DNA from: Chloracidobacterium sp.
Lineage (GTDB): Bacteria > Acidobacteriota > Blastocatellia > Pyrinomonadales > Pyrinomonadaceae
NCBI GenBank assembly: GCA_016716365.1
Contig: JADJWM010000007.1
Span: forward strand, 248,001 to 312,000
Direction of reading: 5' to 3'
DNA length: 64,000 nucleotides
The translations under genes were made by a program, and so were the position numbers. The notes beneath the pieces were generated by a model. It ran no database searches, was not told the DNA's origin, and saw only the letters and a program-made list of their open reading frames with translations. Positions 8,378 to 17,447 of this stretch are shown one piece after another. How positions within the stretch are numbered: position 1 is the stretch's first letter; every line of letters begins with the position of its first letter.

Positions 8378-9091
8378 ATGAGAGTTACTAAGATGTTCGA
8401 GCGGTTCATCCTTTTCGCGGCCGTAGTTGCCGCTTCGACCCTGTTTGCTTTCGCCCAGGAGCCGGCGAAGGGCGATCCATCGGATGAAGAGGCAGCTATC
8501 CTTCCTTATTACAACAATTACCTGCGTTCATACCATCTCGGTCCTGAGGATGTGATTTCGGTTGACGTGTTCGGCGAGCCGAAATATTCGAAGACCGGGA
8601 TCGTGATACCTCCGACGGCGAAGATTGCCTACCCGCTTATTGCCGGCGGGGTTTTTGTCGGTGGAAAGACGACCGACGAAGTCGCGATGGAGATAAAGAA
8701 ACGGCTTGACGAATACATCATCGATCCGCAGGTGACCGTCACATTGGACAAGGTCGGGTCGGCGCGTTTTGGCGTCCTGGGCCGGGTTGGCACTCCCGGG
8801 ATCAAACCCATGAACCGAAGGTATAACGTCTACGAAGCGATCGCCGAAGCGGGCGGGATCGCGAAGGAAGGCGACCCCAAGCGTGTCCTTCTACTCCGGA
8901 TGACGCCCGAAGGCGGCTTCTCGCAGACCATCATCGACCTTAACAAGATGACCGCCGGGAAGGCGGAGGTGCCCTACCTGCTTCCGGGTGATCAGCTGAT
9001 CGTTCCAGAAAAGCGCTGGAGCTTGACGAAGATCCTGGACGCGGTCGGACGGGCGAGCGCGATCAGGGTATTATTCGGTTCGCCATTCTGA
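8378..9091 (+). CDS. Wza-like polysaccharide export protein
   Basis: A 237-residue periplasmic/outer-membrane export channel component. The signal peptide ends near residue 26 (FAFA|QEP), and no lipobox cysteine is present. The Poly_export domain (LGPEDVISVDVFGEP onward) spans about 51-120, followed by an SLBB domain (about 125-190). The ATG at 8378 is preferred over a TTG at 8357 because GAGGGA precedes it. It lies in the EPS core operon. Confidence 0.85.
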   Translation: MRVTKMFERFILFAAVVAASTLFAFAQEPAKGDPSDEEAAILPYYNNYLRSYHLGPEDVISVDVFGEPKYSKTGIVIPPTAKIAYPLIAGGVFVGGKTTDEVAMEIKKRLDEYIIDPQVTVTLDKVGSARFGVLGRVGTPGIKPMNRRYNVYEAIAEAGGIAKEGDPKRVLLLRMTPEGGFSQTIIDLNKMTAGKAEVPYLLPGDQLIVPEKRWSLTKILDAVGRASAIRVLFGSPF

Positions 9092-9101
9092 TCCACTATC
9101 T

Positions 9102-10085
9102 ATGCCCTCAATGTCTCGTTTCAAGGGGCTTCTGATGATCACAGCCTGGTTCGTTCTGGCCTCGACAAGTGTTCACGCACAGTGGAAGAAGCTTGAGACG
9201 GGGACGCTGGCGTGGCTCTATGCGCTTGAATTCGTGGATGAGAAACGCGGCTGGGCCGGCGGCAGCAACGGCAGCCTGATCGTAACGGCCGACGGCGGAT
9301 CGAGTTGGCAACGGGCCTCGTTTCCGAACCGCGACACGATCAGGGACATCGTCTTCGTCGACGCGAAGAATGGGTGGTTACTTTGTGAGCGAGGTGAACA
9401 GCGGTCAGCCGAACCGCTCAATCGATCCTACCTGTTGAAGACCGAGGACGGCGGTAAAACCTGGGCCAAAATGGAATTTGCCGCCGGCATCACGCGAATG
9501 GTCAGGCTGGTCGTCGCCTCCACGGGCGAGGGGTTTGCGATCGGGGAAGCAGGGGGCTTCGCGGGCATGCCTTCGGGTTCGCGATTCCCCGCGACTCTTG
9601 GCTTGCCGGTGCGGTTCCTGATGCTGGGCGGCGCATGGCTGAACTCATCGCGGATCGTGCTTGTCGGCGGCGGCGGGACGGCGATCACTTCCGATGACCT
9701 GGGGACAAGTTGGCAGCAGGCTCGATCGGCAAATGAGCTGGCGGAAATCCGCCTTAGTTCGGTCTTTTTCCTGGATGGGTCCAAAGGATGGATCGTCGGT
9801 AACGGCGGTACGATCCTCTCGACCGCGAACGGCGGCCGTTCTTGGACCCAGGTGGCCCGGATCACCGGTGAAAACCTGCTCGACGTGAGATTTTGTGACG
9901 GAAAGGTCGGCTTCGCCGTTGGCGAGAAGGGTACGATAATCAGATCGGATGACGGCGGCGTTCGTTGGCGTATTGTTGTTAGCCCGACGCCGCATCGACT
10001 CGGGCGGTTGGAATGCGTCGGCCGGAAGGCTTTCGCTGCCGGTTTTGGCGGGACGATCGTGTCCGCAGACATTGACGGGCGTTGA
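9102..10085 (+). CDS. Secreted YCF48-like beta-propeller protein
   Basis: A 327-residue exported protein with a signal peptide (cleavage after SVHA, about residue 27). It is made of repeated units with the pattern GWAGGSNGSLIVTADGGSSW, recurring four to five times (GWIVGNGGTILSTANGGRSW, GFAVGEKGTIIRSDDGGVRW). This is the YCF48/BNR-like propeller fold, known from photosystem assembly factors and found in many bacteria of unknown role. The EPS context suggests binding of polymer or export proteins in the periplasm or on the surface. The downstream amidotransferase starts 28 bases later. Confidence 0.75.
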   Translation: MPSMSRFKGLLMITAWFVLASTSVHAQWKKLETGTLAWLYALEFVDEKRGWAGGSNGSLIVTADGGSSWQRASFPNRDTIRDIVFVDAKNGWLLCERGEQRSAEPLNRSYLLKTEDGGKTWAKMEFAAGITRMVRLVVASTGEGFAIGEAGGFAGMPSGSRFPATLGLPVRFLMLGGAWLNSSRIVLVGGGGTAITSDDLGTSWQQARSANELAEIRLSSVFFLDGSKGWIVGNGGTILSTANGGRSWTQVARITGENLLDVRFCDGKVGFAVGEKGTIIRSDDGGVRWRIVVSPTPHRLGRLECVGRKAFAAGFGGTIVSADIDGR

Positions 10086-10113
10086 CGGCGGCTATTGGGC
10101 CGGACAGAACAAT

Positions 10114-12021
10114 ATGTGCGGGATCGTAGGGATCTTAGGTAAATTTTCGCGTGAGGAAGCCATGGCGGCCGTCCAAAGGATGAACGGCGCGATCGTCCAC
10201 CGCGGCCCGGATGACGATGGCACATGGGCGGAGGACGGATTTGCCTTTGGAATGCGCCGGCTTAGCATCATTGACCTTTCGGGCGGGAAGCAGCCGATCT
10301 GGGACGACAAGACTGGCAACGGGATCGTTTTTAACGGAGAGGTCTATAATTACCGTTCGTTGAAGAAGGATCTGATGGACAAAGGTGTCGGTTCATGGAA
10401 AACCGAAAGCGACACCGAAGTGGTCCTGAAGACCCTGGTCCGTTTCGGTACTGACGGGATCGCCGGACTCAACGGAATGTTCGGTTTCGCACTTTGGGAC
10501 CCTAAAAAAGAGAGTCTTCTGCTGGCCCGCGACCGGATGGGGGTAAAGCCGCTTTATTATTACTGGGACGGGAAGACATTTCTTTTTGCATCTGAAATAA
10601 AGGCCATCCTCGCGTCGGGACTTGTCGAACGCCGGATCAACAAGCAGGCAATGTGGGACTATCTGACCTACAGATATGTGCCCGGAACCGAATCGATCTG
10701 GCAAAACATATACCGGCTTGAACCCGGGCACCTGATGAGGATCAAAGCGGGCGGCGAACCCGAGATCGAGCGCTACTGGTTTTGTGACGTCGTCGCTGAT
10801 GAGGACGAGACCTTTTCGGAGGAACGCGCCGACGAAGAATTTGCCACGTTGTTCTTGGACGCCGTTGAGCTTCGGCTTGTCGCTTCGGACGTACCGGTCG
10901 GGGTCTTCTTAAGCGGAGGCCTGGATTCGAGTGCTATCGCCGCCGCCGCTGTAGAGCTTGGCCATTCGAATTTCCACACATTTTCCGTCGGTTTCGACAC
11001 CGGCGGTTATTACTCTGAGCTCTCTTATGCGAAGCAGGTCGCCGAGCATGTTGGCGCCCGCTACCATGAGATCGTCCTCGGAAGGGAAGATTTTCTCAGG
11101 ATGCTGCCTGAGATCGTCGTCGCGTGCGACGAACCGATGGCCGATCTTTCGGTCATTCCGGTCCTTGCTCTGTCGCGGCTCGCCCGTGAACATGTGAAGG
11201 TGGTCCTATCCGGCGAAGGCAGTGACGAGGTGCTCGCCGGGTACCAATTCGACGAGGCCGAGCGGGCATGGGACCGCGTCCGCCGGCTCCAGCGTCTCCC
11301 CGGTGCCGCGCTGAGGATCGGTGCGAGCCTTTCGCGATTCGGACCTTCCGGATTACATCGAAAAGCAGAAAAGGTGGCTGGAGATCCGCTGGAAAGATGG
11401 AACCGGCTTCAGCTTCCGCACATCACGATAAACTTCGGCCAGCAAGAGAAAAAAGAACTTTGGCCGGGCGAGACACGTCTCGACAGTTTGCGGGTCCTTG
11501 CCGCTCAATATGAAGGCGCGCTTTCAAAAGACCCGCTTCAGCAAATGCTCTCGGTCTATCAAAAGGATTGGCTGGTAGAGGACCTCCTGATGAAGGCGGA
11601 CAAGGCGTCGATGGCCGCTTCGCTTGAAGCACGAACGCCATTCCTCGACTATCGATTAGTTCAGTGGGCGAACCGTCAGCCGAATCAGGTCAAAGTGAAG
11701 CGGCTCGACCGCAGCCGTTATGAGACAAAGAGCGTCCTCCGGCGATTTTGCCAGGGACGTGTGCCGAGGACCATCATCGATCGTCCGAAGCGCGGATTCC
11801 CGGATCCCGCAAATGTCTGGCTCAAGGATGGGCTTGGCCACTGGGCCGAAGATACGCTGCTTGGCCCCGGATCGGCGTCGGGGGCGATATTCGATAGGGC
11901 CGCGATCCTCAATGTTCTCGCCGACGCAAAGTCCGGGAACGAACCTGCCGCGAACCGTATCTGGTCCCTTATCGTTCTTGAATACTGGTTGAAAGCCTGG
12001 GACGGGATCTCCGCACTTTGA
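10114..12021 (+). CDS. asnB: AsnB-type glutamine amidotransferase, copy 1
   Basis: A 635-residue class II glutamine-dependent asparagine synthase-like enzyme. The start at 10114 is set by the need for Cys2 (MCGIVGILG) as the glutaminase nucleophile. HRGPDDDG and the RLSIIDLSGG stretch mark the N-terminal nucleophile domain, and SGGLDSS (267-273) is the ATP-pyrophosphatase loop of the synthase domain. In exosortase loci such enzymes are thought to amidate sugar acids or polymer rather than make asparagine; that is inference here. It converges with the minus-strand FemAB gene, five bases apart. Confidence 0.88.
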   Translation: MCGIVGILGKFSREEAMAAVQRMNGAIVHRGPDDDGTWAEDGFAFGMRRLSIIDLSGGKQPIWDDKTGNGIVFNGEVYNYRSLKKDLMDKGVGSWKTESDTEVVLKTLVRFGTDGIAGLNGMFGFALWDPKKESLLLARDRMGVKPLYYYWDGKTFLFASEIKAILASGLVERRINKQAMWDYLTYRYVPGTESIWQNIYRLEPGHLMRIKAGGEPEIERYWFCDVVADEDETFSEERADEEFATLFLDAVELRLVASDVPVGVFLSGGLDSSAIAAAAVELGHSNFHTFSVGFDTGGYYSELSYAKQVAEHVGARYHEIVLGREDFLRMLPEIVVACDEPMADLSVIPVLALSRLAREHVKVVLSGEGSDEVLAGYQFDEAERAWDRVRRLQRLPGAALRIGASLSRFGPSGLHRKAEKVAGDPLERWNRLQLPHITINFGQQEKKELWPGETRLDSLRVLAAQYEGALSKDPLQQMLSVYQKDWLVEDLLMKADKASMAASLEARTPFLDYRLVQWANRQPNQVKVKRLDRSRYETKSVLRRFCQGRVPRTIIDRPKRGFPDPANVWLKDGLGHWAEDTLLGPGSASGAIFDRAAILNVLADAKSGNEPAANRIWSLIVLEYWLKAWDGISAL

Positions 12022-12026
12022 GCCGC

Positions 12027-12986
12027 TCAACGGCCAAGGAGTTCGACACCCTTCGACACGAATCTCTTCAACGCGCTTCCTAAGTAATAGTCGGCGGACT
12101 CCAGTTCGACGGTCCGGCAGCCAAGGCCGGCTTTGAACTCGTGCAGGCCCCGGTTTTCATCGGTCGATCCGCCTATATTGAGGACGAACAGACCCTCATC
12201 CTTCAACTTGAGAGCCGTTTCATGAAAGATGAAATGCGATGATCCAAGCTCCCTTCCCTCGTCACTTGTGCCGGAACTTTGGCAATAGGCCCCGGCAGGC
12301 CCCTTGACGACCATTAATGTGCTGAAGACCTCGCCGTCCTTTACCACTTGGAATATCTCGCCAAAGCCGTGATCCACACAAATTTCGATCTCGTCGGCGG
12401 TGATCGAGCCTGATATCTCAGCACCGCGTGACCGCAGCCGATCGAAGGACCGGTTGACAAGGTCGACGTGGCTCGCGCACGCCGTTGGGCCCGAGTCCCG
12501 GCGTAAGGCCAGCCCATTCGCTCGTGCGCGGGTGACCATCCGCCTGCTCCTTCGATTCATCGCGGACCAAAGGTCGGCGGAGGCAAGATCGATCACGTAC
12601 TCGATGCGATGAACCTTTGAGATCGGGCGAGGCTGGTCCGGGATCTTGTTCGGGGCTGAGGCGAAGGTATTGACGTTAAGCACCTCCACACCCGATCGGC
12701 GGCAGTGTTCGATAAGCCCGTCCCAGAAAATTGTCGGCTCGGAAACCAGCGGTAACGAAGTGATCTCTAATCTCGTATTCAATCGGCCTTCGGTCCGAAA
12801 CGCAAGGCAGCCGGAAGAGATCTGTCCATCCGTTTTTAGAAGCAGGGCCGCGACTTCGGTGCCTTGAAGGGACCGTATACGGGCGTAATTCAATGTGCAA
12901 AAAGGATTTGCGGGATCAAGTTCGGAGAGCCGGCCGATCACTTCATGTGCCGGATCGGTTTCGACGCTAAAGACCGTTCTATCCAT
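12027..12986 (-). CDS. FemAB/GNAT-like transferase of the XrtA locus
   Basis: A 319-residue protein of the FemAB-related GNAT fold. Aminoacyl- or acyl-transfer to a cell-surface polymer is the likely chemistry. The central region has LWSAMNRRSRRMVTRA, a FemAB-like motif, and the C-terminal half has the paired GNAT-like core (EIFQVVKDGEVFSTLMVVKG and YCQSSGTSDEGRELG). FemAB-like proteins are regular members of exosortase loci. It follows the toroid gene on the same strand with only three bases between, so the two are co-transcribed. A second, frameshifted relative lies at 28275-29328. Confidence 0.75.
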   Translation of the reverse strand: MDRTVFSVETDPAHEVIGRLSELDPANPFCTLNYARIRSLQGTEVAALLLKTDGQISSGCLAFRTEGRLNTRLEITSLPLVSEPTIFWDGLIEHCRRSGVEVLNVNTFASAPNKIPDQPRPISKVHRIEYVIDLASADLWSAMNRRSRRMVTRARANGLALRRDSGPTACASHVDLVNRSFDRLRSRGAEISGSITADEIEICVDHGFGEIFQVVKDGEVFSTLMVVKGPAGAYCQSSGTSDEGRELGSSHFIFHETALKLKDEGLFVLNIGGSTDENRGLHEFKAGLGCRTVELESADYYLGSALKRFVSKGVELLGR

Positions 12987-12989
12987 TGT

Positions 12990-14174
12990 TTAGACCTTAT
13001 CGGCCCGATCCTGCTCCAGCATTATCGAATCGGCAAGGAACTTTGTCGCCCAGTTGGGATATTCATACGTGCAGTAGCCGCCGGAGATCGGGAACGAGCC
13101 CTTCACCGCTCCTCGGACATCATCGGAGCCGGACAGAGAAACGGTCCTGCGCACGTAGGCATTAGCGGCACGGGCGGCCTCGAGATAGCGCCGATCACCG
13201 GTGAGATCGTAAAGGAAAAACCAGCAGGCCGCGATCTGCACGTTGCCGGTCAAACAGGTCCAATCGGCCCGGGCCTGCCAGTTCCGGTTGAGCCGGCCGG
13301 GCAAAGCTCCGTCCCTGCGCCGGGCCCCGAGAAGAGCGTCGGCCGTCCTGACCGCCGATTCGAGAAATTCCACTTCGTTCGAGAACCTGAAAGCTTCGAC
13401 GACTCCCCGCAAGGCGTATCCGATCGTGTGTGTCAGCGGGCGGTTAGGATCGGAAAGGCAACAATCGCTGAACCAGCCGTTCGGCTTCTGCAAACTGATA
13501 GCCCACCGCACGTTCGCGATCGCCGCTTCGGCATACCGCGATTCAGGTTCGAGCCGGGCCGCCTCAAAAAGGCCCCATGCGACGTGTGTCTCATACGCCT
13601 TATCGGTCGGCTCGGCAAATGGGGTCCGGTGGCGGCGCCAGCAGCCATCCGGATCCTGCGTTTCCACAAGCCAATCCGCCGCCTTTTTCATCGGGTCGCG
13701 GTACTGATCACCAAATTCCAGCGTGCCGCTTGTTAAGCCCATCAAGATCTGCCCGGTATTAAAGGTCACAGGAGTGACAACGTTTGCCCCGATCACGCTT
13801 CCCTGGAAACCGCCTTCCGGGAACTGGATCGAAACCAGCCAGTCGAGCATCTTTCGGGCCCTGTCGCGTGCCTCCTTGTCGCCGGTTCGGCGTGAGTATT
13901 CGATCAGGGTCGGGATTATATAGCCTGTTGTTTCCGGGTAGGAGGAACTCCATCCGCGGATCAGGCTGTAATCTCGAGCAACACCGTCGTCTTTCGGTCG
14001 GGAGTTGTCCTGCGCCCGCCCGAGCCAGGCGATCAGCTCAGGCAAGACGCGCTCGTTGCCGGGGTCTTCACGAGGAAGGCCCTGAAGATCACGGTCCCTC
14101 TCCGCGGCCGCCTTCGCCGGCAGGCTCTCGGGGGTTACCGCTTTCCGAAATGATCTGAGGACTGTACGGATCAT
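12990..14174 (-). CDS. Alpha/alpha-toroid protein, possible polysaccharide-active enzyme
   Basis: A 394-residue soluble protein without a signal peptide. Tandem helical repeats carry the pattern WLVSIQFPEGGFQGS, WLVETQDPDGCWRRH and AISLQKPNGWFSDC, each ending in a G-x-[FW] turn. This is the alpha/alpha toroid fold shared by terpenoid cyclases, prenyltransferases and several glycoside hydrolases and lyases. No terpene cyclase DXDD motif is seen. An intracellular role in trimming or sensing a polymer or lipid-linked precursor is possible. It is paired with the FemAB gene downstream. Confidence 0.6.
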   Translation of the reverse strand: MIRTVLRSFRKAVTPESLPAKAAAERDRDLQGLPREDPGNERVLPELIAWLGRAQDNSRPKDDGVARDYSLIRGWSSSYPETTGYIIPTLIEYSRRTGDKEARDRARKMLDWLVSIQFPEGGFQGSVIGANVVTPVTFNTGQILMGLTSGTLEFGDQYRDPMKKAADWLVETQDPDGCWRRHRTPFAEPTDKAYETHVAWGLFEAARLEPESRYAEAAIANVRWAISLQKPNGWFSDCCLSDPNRPLTHTIGYALRGVVEAFRFSNEVEFLESAVRTADALLGARRRDGALPGRLNRNWQARADWTCLTGNVQIAACWFFLYDLTGDRRYLEAARAANAYVRRTVSLSGSDDVRGAVKGSFPISGGYCTYEYPNWATKFLADSIMLEQDRADKV

Positions 14175-14358
14175 CTAAATAAATAGTGCGGACAAAGGCG
14201 GATCAGGCCGATCTGCTCGATCGGTGCTAATGCTCCACTGCCCGAAAAGCTAAAAGTGTACGTTTCGCCAAGTTCAAAAGTCAATAAAAACGGGCGATCC
14301 ACTGCAATTGAAAAGACCGAAAACGGCCGGATTTCCGTAAACCCGGAGACTAAAAAAT

Positions 14359-15633
14359 TCAGGAAGTTTGGCTGCCGTTCTTAGGCCCGGCGGCCAGCGG
14401 CTCGACCAAACTTCGGAACCCGGAAGCGATCGTTTCCGCGCTGTATCGTTCTCTAACCTTCCGATCACCCCACGGGTCGACAAGTCCCCGCGAACGCCGT
14501 TCACTAAGCTCGCGAATGAATGAGCGTATGCTTTCAGCGGCCCTTTCCGGATGATCCGGATCAGTTACCATGCCGCCCAACTCCTCGATAAGTGACCGTG
14601 CGGCTCCAGGGGGCGTGATGCCGAGGACCGGCCGACCCGCACCGATATAGTCGATCAGCTTTGAGGGAAGAAAGACGCTAAGTTTTGCCGGAGCGTCGAT
14701 GACCATCAACCCATCGGCGCCGGACATCATTTCCAGACTTTCCTGATAGCCGACGCCCGGCCGGGCACTCACAAGGCCGTCAGGAAGGGCGCTGGCCAAC
14801 CGGCCGACCTCTTCGGCGTTTCCGGGGCCAACCAATTCAAAACGGACGTTTCTGAGGGATTCGGCGTCGAGCCTACAAAGCTGTTCCAACGCGCTGATCA
14901 ATGGCCCTGCGGTGCGGTTGCCGTAGAAATTACCTAAATAGCGGATCAGGATCTCGCCGCCCGGGTCGCGGCCGGAATTGCCGAACCGGGCGCCGTCAAA
15001 ACACTGCGGAAGGACGCGGGCCTTATCACGCAACTGATCCGGGTATTTTGAAAAGACAAGATCTACCGTTTCGCTGGAGGTGAAGACCAGGAGGTCGGCG
15101 GCCTCGACCACGGCACGTTCGAGTTCAAGATTGTGCTCTTTTGCCTGTTCGTCGTAGGGGCTGAACGGATTGTCGACCCAAGGGTCGCTGAAATGGGCCA
15201 GCCAGGGGAGTCCGTATCGCCGCTTCAATTCCATTCCTATCAAATGGTCGGTAAAGGGTTGTGCGAACGAGACGATAATGTCAGGTCGAAACTCGCCTTT
15301 TGAAATAAACTCCCCGACGGAGCGGAGAACGTCGCCCTTCCATCCGAGATAGGGGTCGGGGGTCAGGTTGCGCTTTTTCCAATGCGCTTTGTAGAAACGA
15401 TAAGAAAGCCTGTCTATCCAACGACTTACGCCGGACTGTCGAACCGGCACGCGTTCGCAATACTCCAGGAATTTGTCAGGTTCTTCTTCAATAGTTGCGT
15501 CGGCCCGGGCATCGGGTTCGTCGGCACAAAACAACGCGGTCTCGATCCCAGCATATTTCAGCAAACGCGCGACCTGAATAGACCGTGGATAAGCCAGCGG
15601 CGGATACGCCAATGAAATTGCGATCATTCTCAT
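14359..15633 (-). CDS. GT4-like glycosyltransferase
   Basis: About 424 residues, GT-B fold. The N-terminus MRMIAISLAYPPLAYPRSIQ is the typical start of family 4-like enzymes that scan for a donor. The C-terminal donor site has LPSKLIDYIGAGRPVLGI (around 340-360). ATG codons at 15633 and 15627 are both possible; longer starts add a poorly conserved extension. It heads the minus-strand island; 184 bases with no recognised gene separate it from the toroid gene. Confidence 0.78.
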   Translation of the reverse strand: MRMIAISLAYPPLAYPRSIQVARLLKYAGIETALFCADEPDARADATIEEEPDKFLEYCERVPVRQSGVSRWIDRLSYRFYKAHWKKRNLTPDPYLGWKGDVLRSVGEFISKGEFRPDIIVSFAQPFTDHLIGMELKRRYGLPWLAHFSDPWVDNPFSPYDEQAKEHNLELERAVVEAADLLVFTSSETVDLVFSKYPDQLRDKARVLPQCFDGARFGNSGRDPGGEILIRYLGNFYGNRTAGPLISALEQLCRLDAESLRNVRFELVGPGNAEEVGRLASALPDGLVSARPGVGYQESLEMMSGADGLMVIDAPAKLSVFLPSKLIDYIGAGRPVLGITPPGAARSLIEELGGMVTDPDHPERAAESIRSFIRELSERRSRGLVDPWGDRKVRERYSAETIASGFRSLVEPLAAGPKNGSQTS

Positions 15634-15873
15634 TTCTGAAAGCTGTTTCGGCCGGACCACCGATACTTCGACGCGCTGAAAAACCGTCTGGTCGCAGGGG
15701 ATGGCCCTGATGAACGCCCGCGGGCAATTGGCCATGCATCCGCCGACCTAATGCTAGAATACAGACAAACCTCCCGGGTTTGCAGTAATTGGACGTGAAA
15801 CCTGAAAAAATCCTGATAAAGACACCGTAAATGCGGTAATTTGGCTGTATTCGCAGTCTTTAGAGACTTTCGG
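15634..15873. promoter_or_regulatory. Divergent promoter region
   Basis: These 240 bases separate the minus-strand glycosyltransferase from the plus-strand polymerase gene, so both must be transcribed from here or, for the plus strand, from here onward. The centre (about 15,755-15,845) is A/T-richer than its surroundings. I cannot place -35/-10 boxes with confidence. Confidence 0.35.
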
Positions 15874-17442
15874 ATGAAGAGGCCCAAAGAAAAAAAACCG
15901 TCGATCGAAACGCTAAGGTCGAAGAAGAACGGTGCACCAAAGCAGGCCCGGATCGAGGGCGGAGCTACGTATTCAAGCGCAGGGCCGGACCCTGGACCTC
16001 CGACGGAGAATTCAGTCTTCAGTTCTCAGAAACGGGAGCAGAAAGCTGCCGCTGCCAAGGCGGCAAGTGAGGAGATCAAGGATAACGCCAATCGAAGCCC
16101 TGAAAAGATCGATCCTCCGGCTGGTACTGCTGCCGACGCCCCTGAAGTCGAAATTTGGACGCCGGACGATAATTGGCTGCTTCGCAACGGCCATTCGTTA
16201 ACGTATGCGGGGATCTTCCTGTTTACGCTCGTATTGTATTTCAGGCCCTATGAGCTTATCCCTGCACTCGCCGGTTTTCAGTCGATCGCTTTAGTGATCG
16301 CCGTGGCCACGCTTTTGATCTTCGTTCCTAGCCAACTATCAGCCGACGGCAACCTGACGGCGATGCCGATCGAGGTCAAGTGCATCCTCTTTATGACGGC
16401 CTGGGCGATCCTGACCATACCATTGGCCAAAAGCCCGGCACTTGCGTGGGCAACCTTTAACGACACCTTTATCCGTGTGGTCATTATGTTCATCGTGATG
16501 GTGAACACGTTGCGGACCGAGGCCCGGATCAAGGGATTGATGTGGTTGGGGATCGGTGTCGGGATAATGCTGAGCTGGCAGGCACTCGACCTTTACCAAC
16601 GCGGTGTTTTCAAGGCCGACGGCTATCGCGTGACCGTTGATTTTGGCGGAATGTTTGGAAATCCGAATGACATGGCCGTCCATCTGGTGATCTTTATCCC
16701 TTTAGCAGTGGCGCTCGGTGCGGCATCAAAGTCAATCTTTTTGCGGTACTTCTTATATGCGAGCGCGGCGATGATGACGGCCGGGAGCTTTGTAACACAA
16801 TCCCGCGGGGCGTTTCTGGGCCTTGTTGCAGTCGCAGCGGTCTTTGTGTGGAAGTTTGGCCGTCGTCAGCGGCTAAAGGCAATGCTTATCGCAAGCGTTG
16901 TCGGGGTCGCGGCGATGATCGTGGCTCCGGGCAACTATGGTTTAAGGATCCTGTCGATCTTCATCCCGAGTCTGGATCCTGTCGGATCATCCGATCAGCG
17001 AACGGAGCTTCTGATCAGATCGATCGTCGTTACCCTCCGAAATCCGTTCGGCATCGGTATCGGTAATTTCCAGATCGTCGGTACACAAAACCTAGGGACA
17101 CACAATGCGTTTACGCAGGTTTCCTCAGAATTGGGCTGGCTCGCTTTCATCGCGTACATGATCCTTATTTTGAGTCCGGTTAGAAAGCTCGACCTGATGG
17201 AACGGCAGCTTTTCGCGGAAAGCGATTTCAACTGGCTCTATTACCTTTCAGTAGGCATCCAGGCAAGTATTGCCGGCTTTTTTGTCGCCAGTTTCTTTAG
17301 CTCGGTCGCGTATCACTGGTACGTTTATTACCCTATTGCCTATGCGATCGGGCTTCGCCGGATCTACCAACTGAGGCTTGAGGGCGATACCGTAAGCAAG
17401 GACAATGCCGGGGCGGCGGCCCTTCGTACAGCAACGGCCTGA
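15874..17442 (+). CDS. Wzy/O-antigen ligase-like membrane protein
   Basis: About 522 residues from the ATG (a TTG at 15841 would add 11). The first ~105 residues are charged and low complexity. About ten to twelve membrane helices follow. The large periplasmic loop (around GNPNDMAVHLVIFIPLAVAL and RNPFGIGIGNFQIV, H-N-AFTQ) is typical of Wzy_C/O-ligase proteins. In exosortase loci relatives are annotated as O-glycosylation ligases; polymerase and ligase cannot be told apart by sequence. It starts the second plus-strand gene run. Confidence 0.8.
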   Translation: MKRPKEKKPSIETLRSKKNGAPKQARIEGGATYSSAGPDPGPPTENSVFSSQKREQKAAAAKAASEEIKDNANRSPEKIDPPAGTAADAPEVEIWTPDDNWLLRNGHSLTYAGIFLFTLVLYFRPYELIPALAGFQSIALVIAVATLLIFVPSQLSADGNLTAMPIEVKCILFMTAWAILTIPLAKSPALAWATFNDTFIRVVIMFIVMVNTLRTEARIKGLMWLGIGVGIMLSWQALDLYQRGVFKADGYRVTVDFGGMFGNPNDMAVHLVIFIPLAVALGAASKSIFLRYFLYASAAMMTAGSFVTQSRGAFLGLVAVAAVFVWKFGRRQRLKAMLIASVVGVAAMIVAPGNYGLRILSIFIPSLDPVGSSDQRTELLIRSIVVTLRNPFGIGIGNFQIVGTQNLGTHNAFTQVSSELGWLAFIAYMILILSPVRKLDLMERQLFAESDFNWLYYLSVGIQASIAGFFVASFFSSVAYHWYVYYPIAYAIGLRRIYQLRLEGDTVSKDNAGAAALRTATA

Positions 17443-17447
17443 TATCA

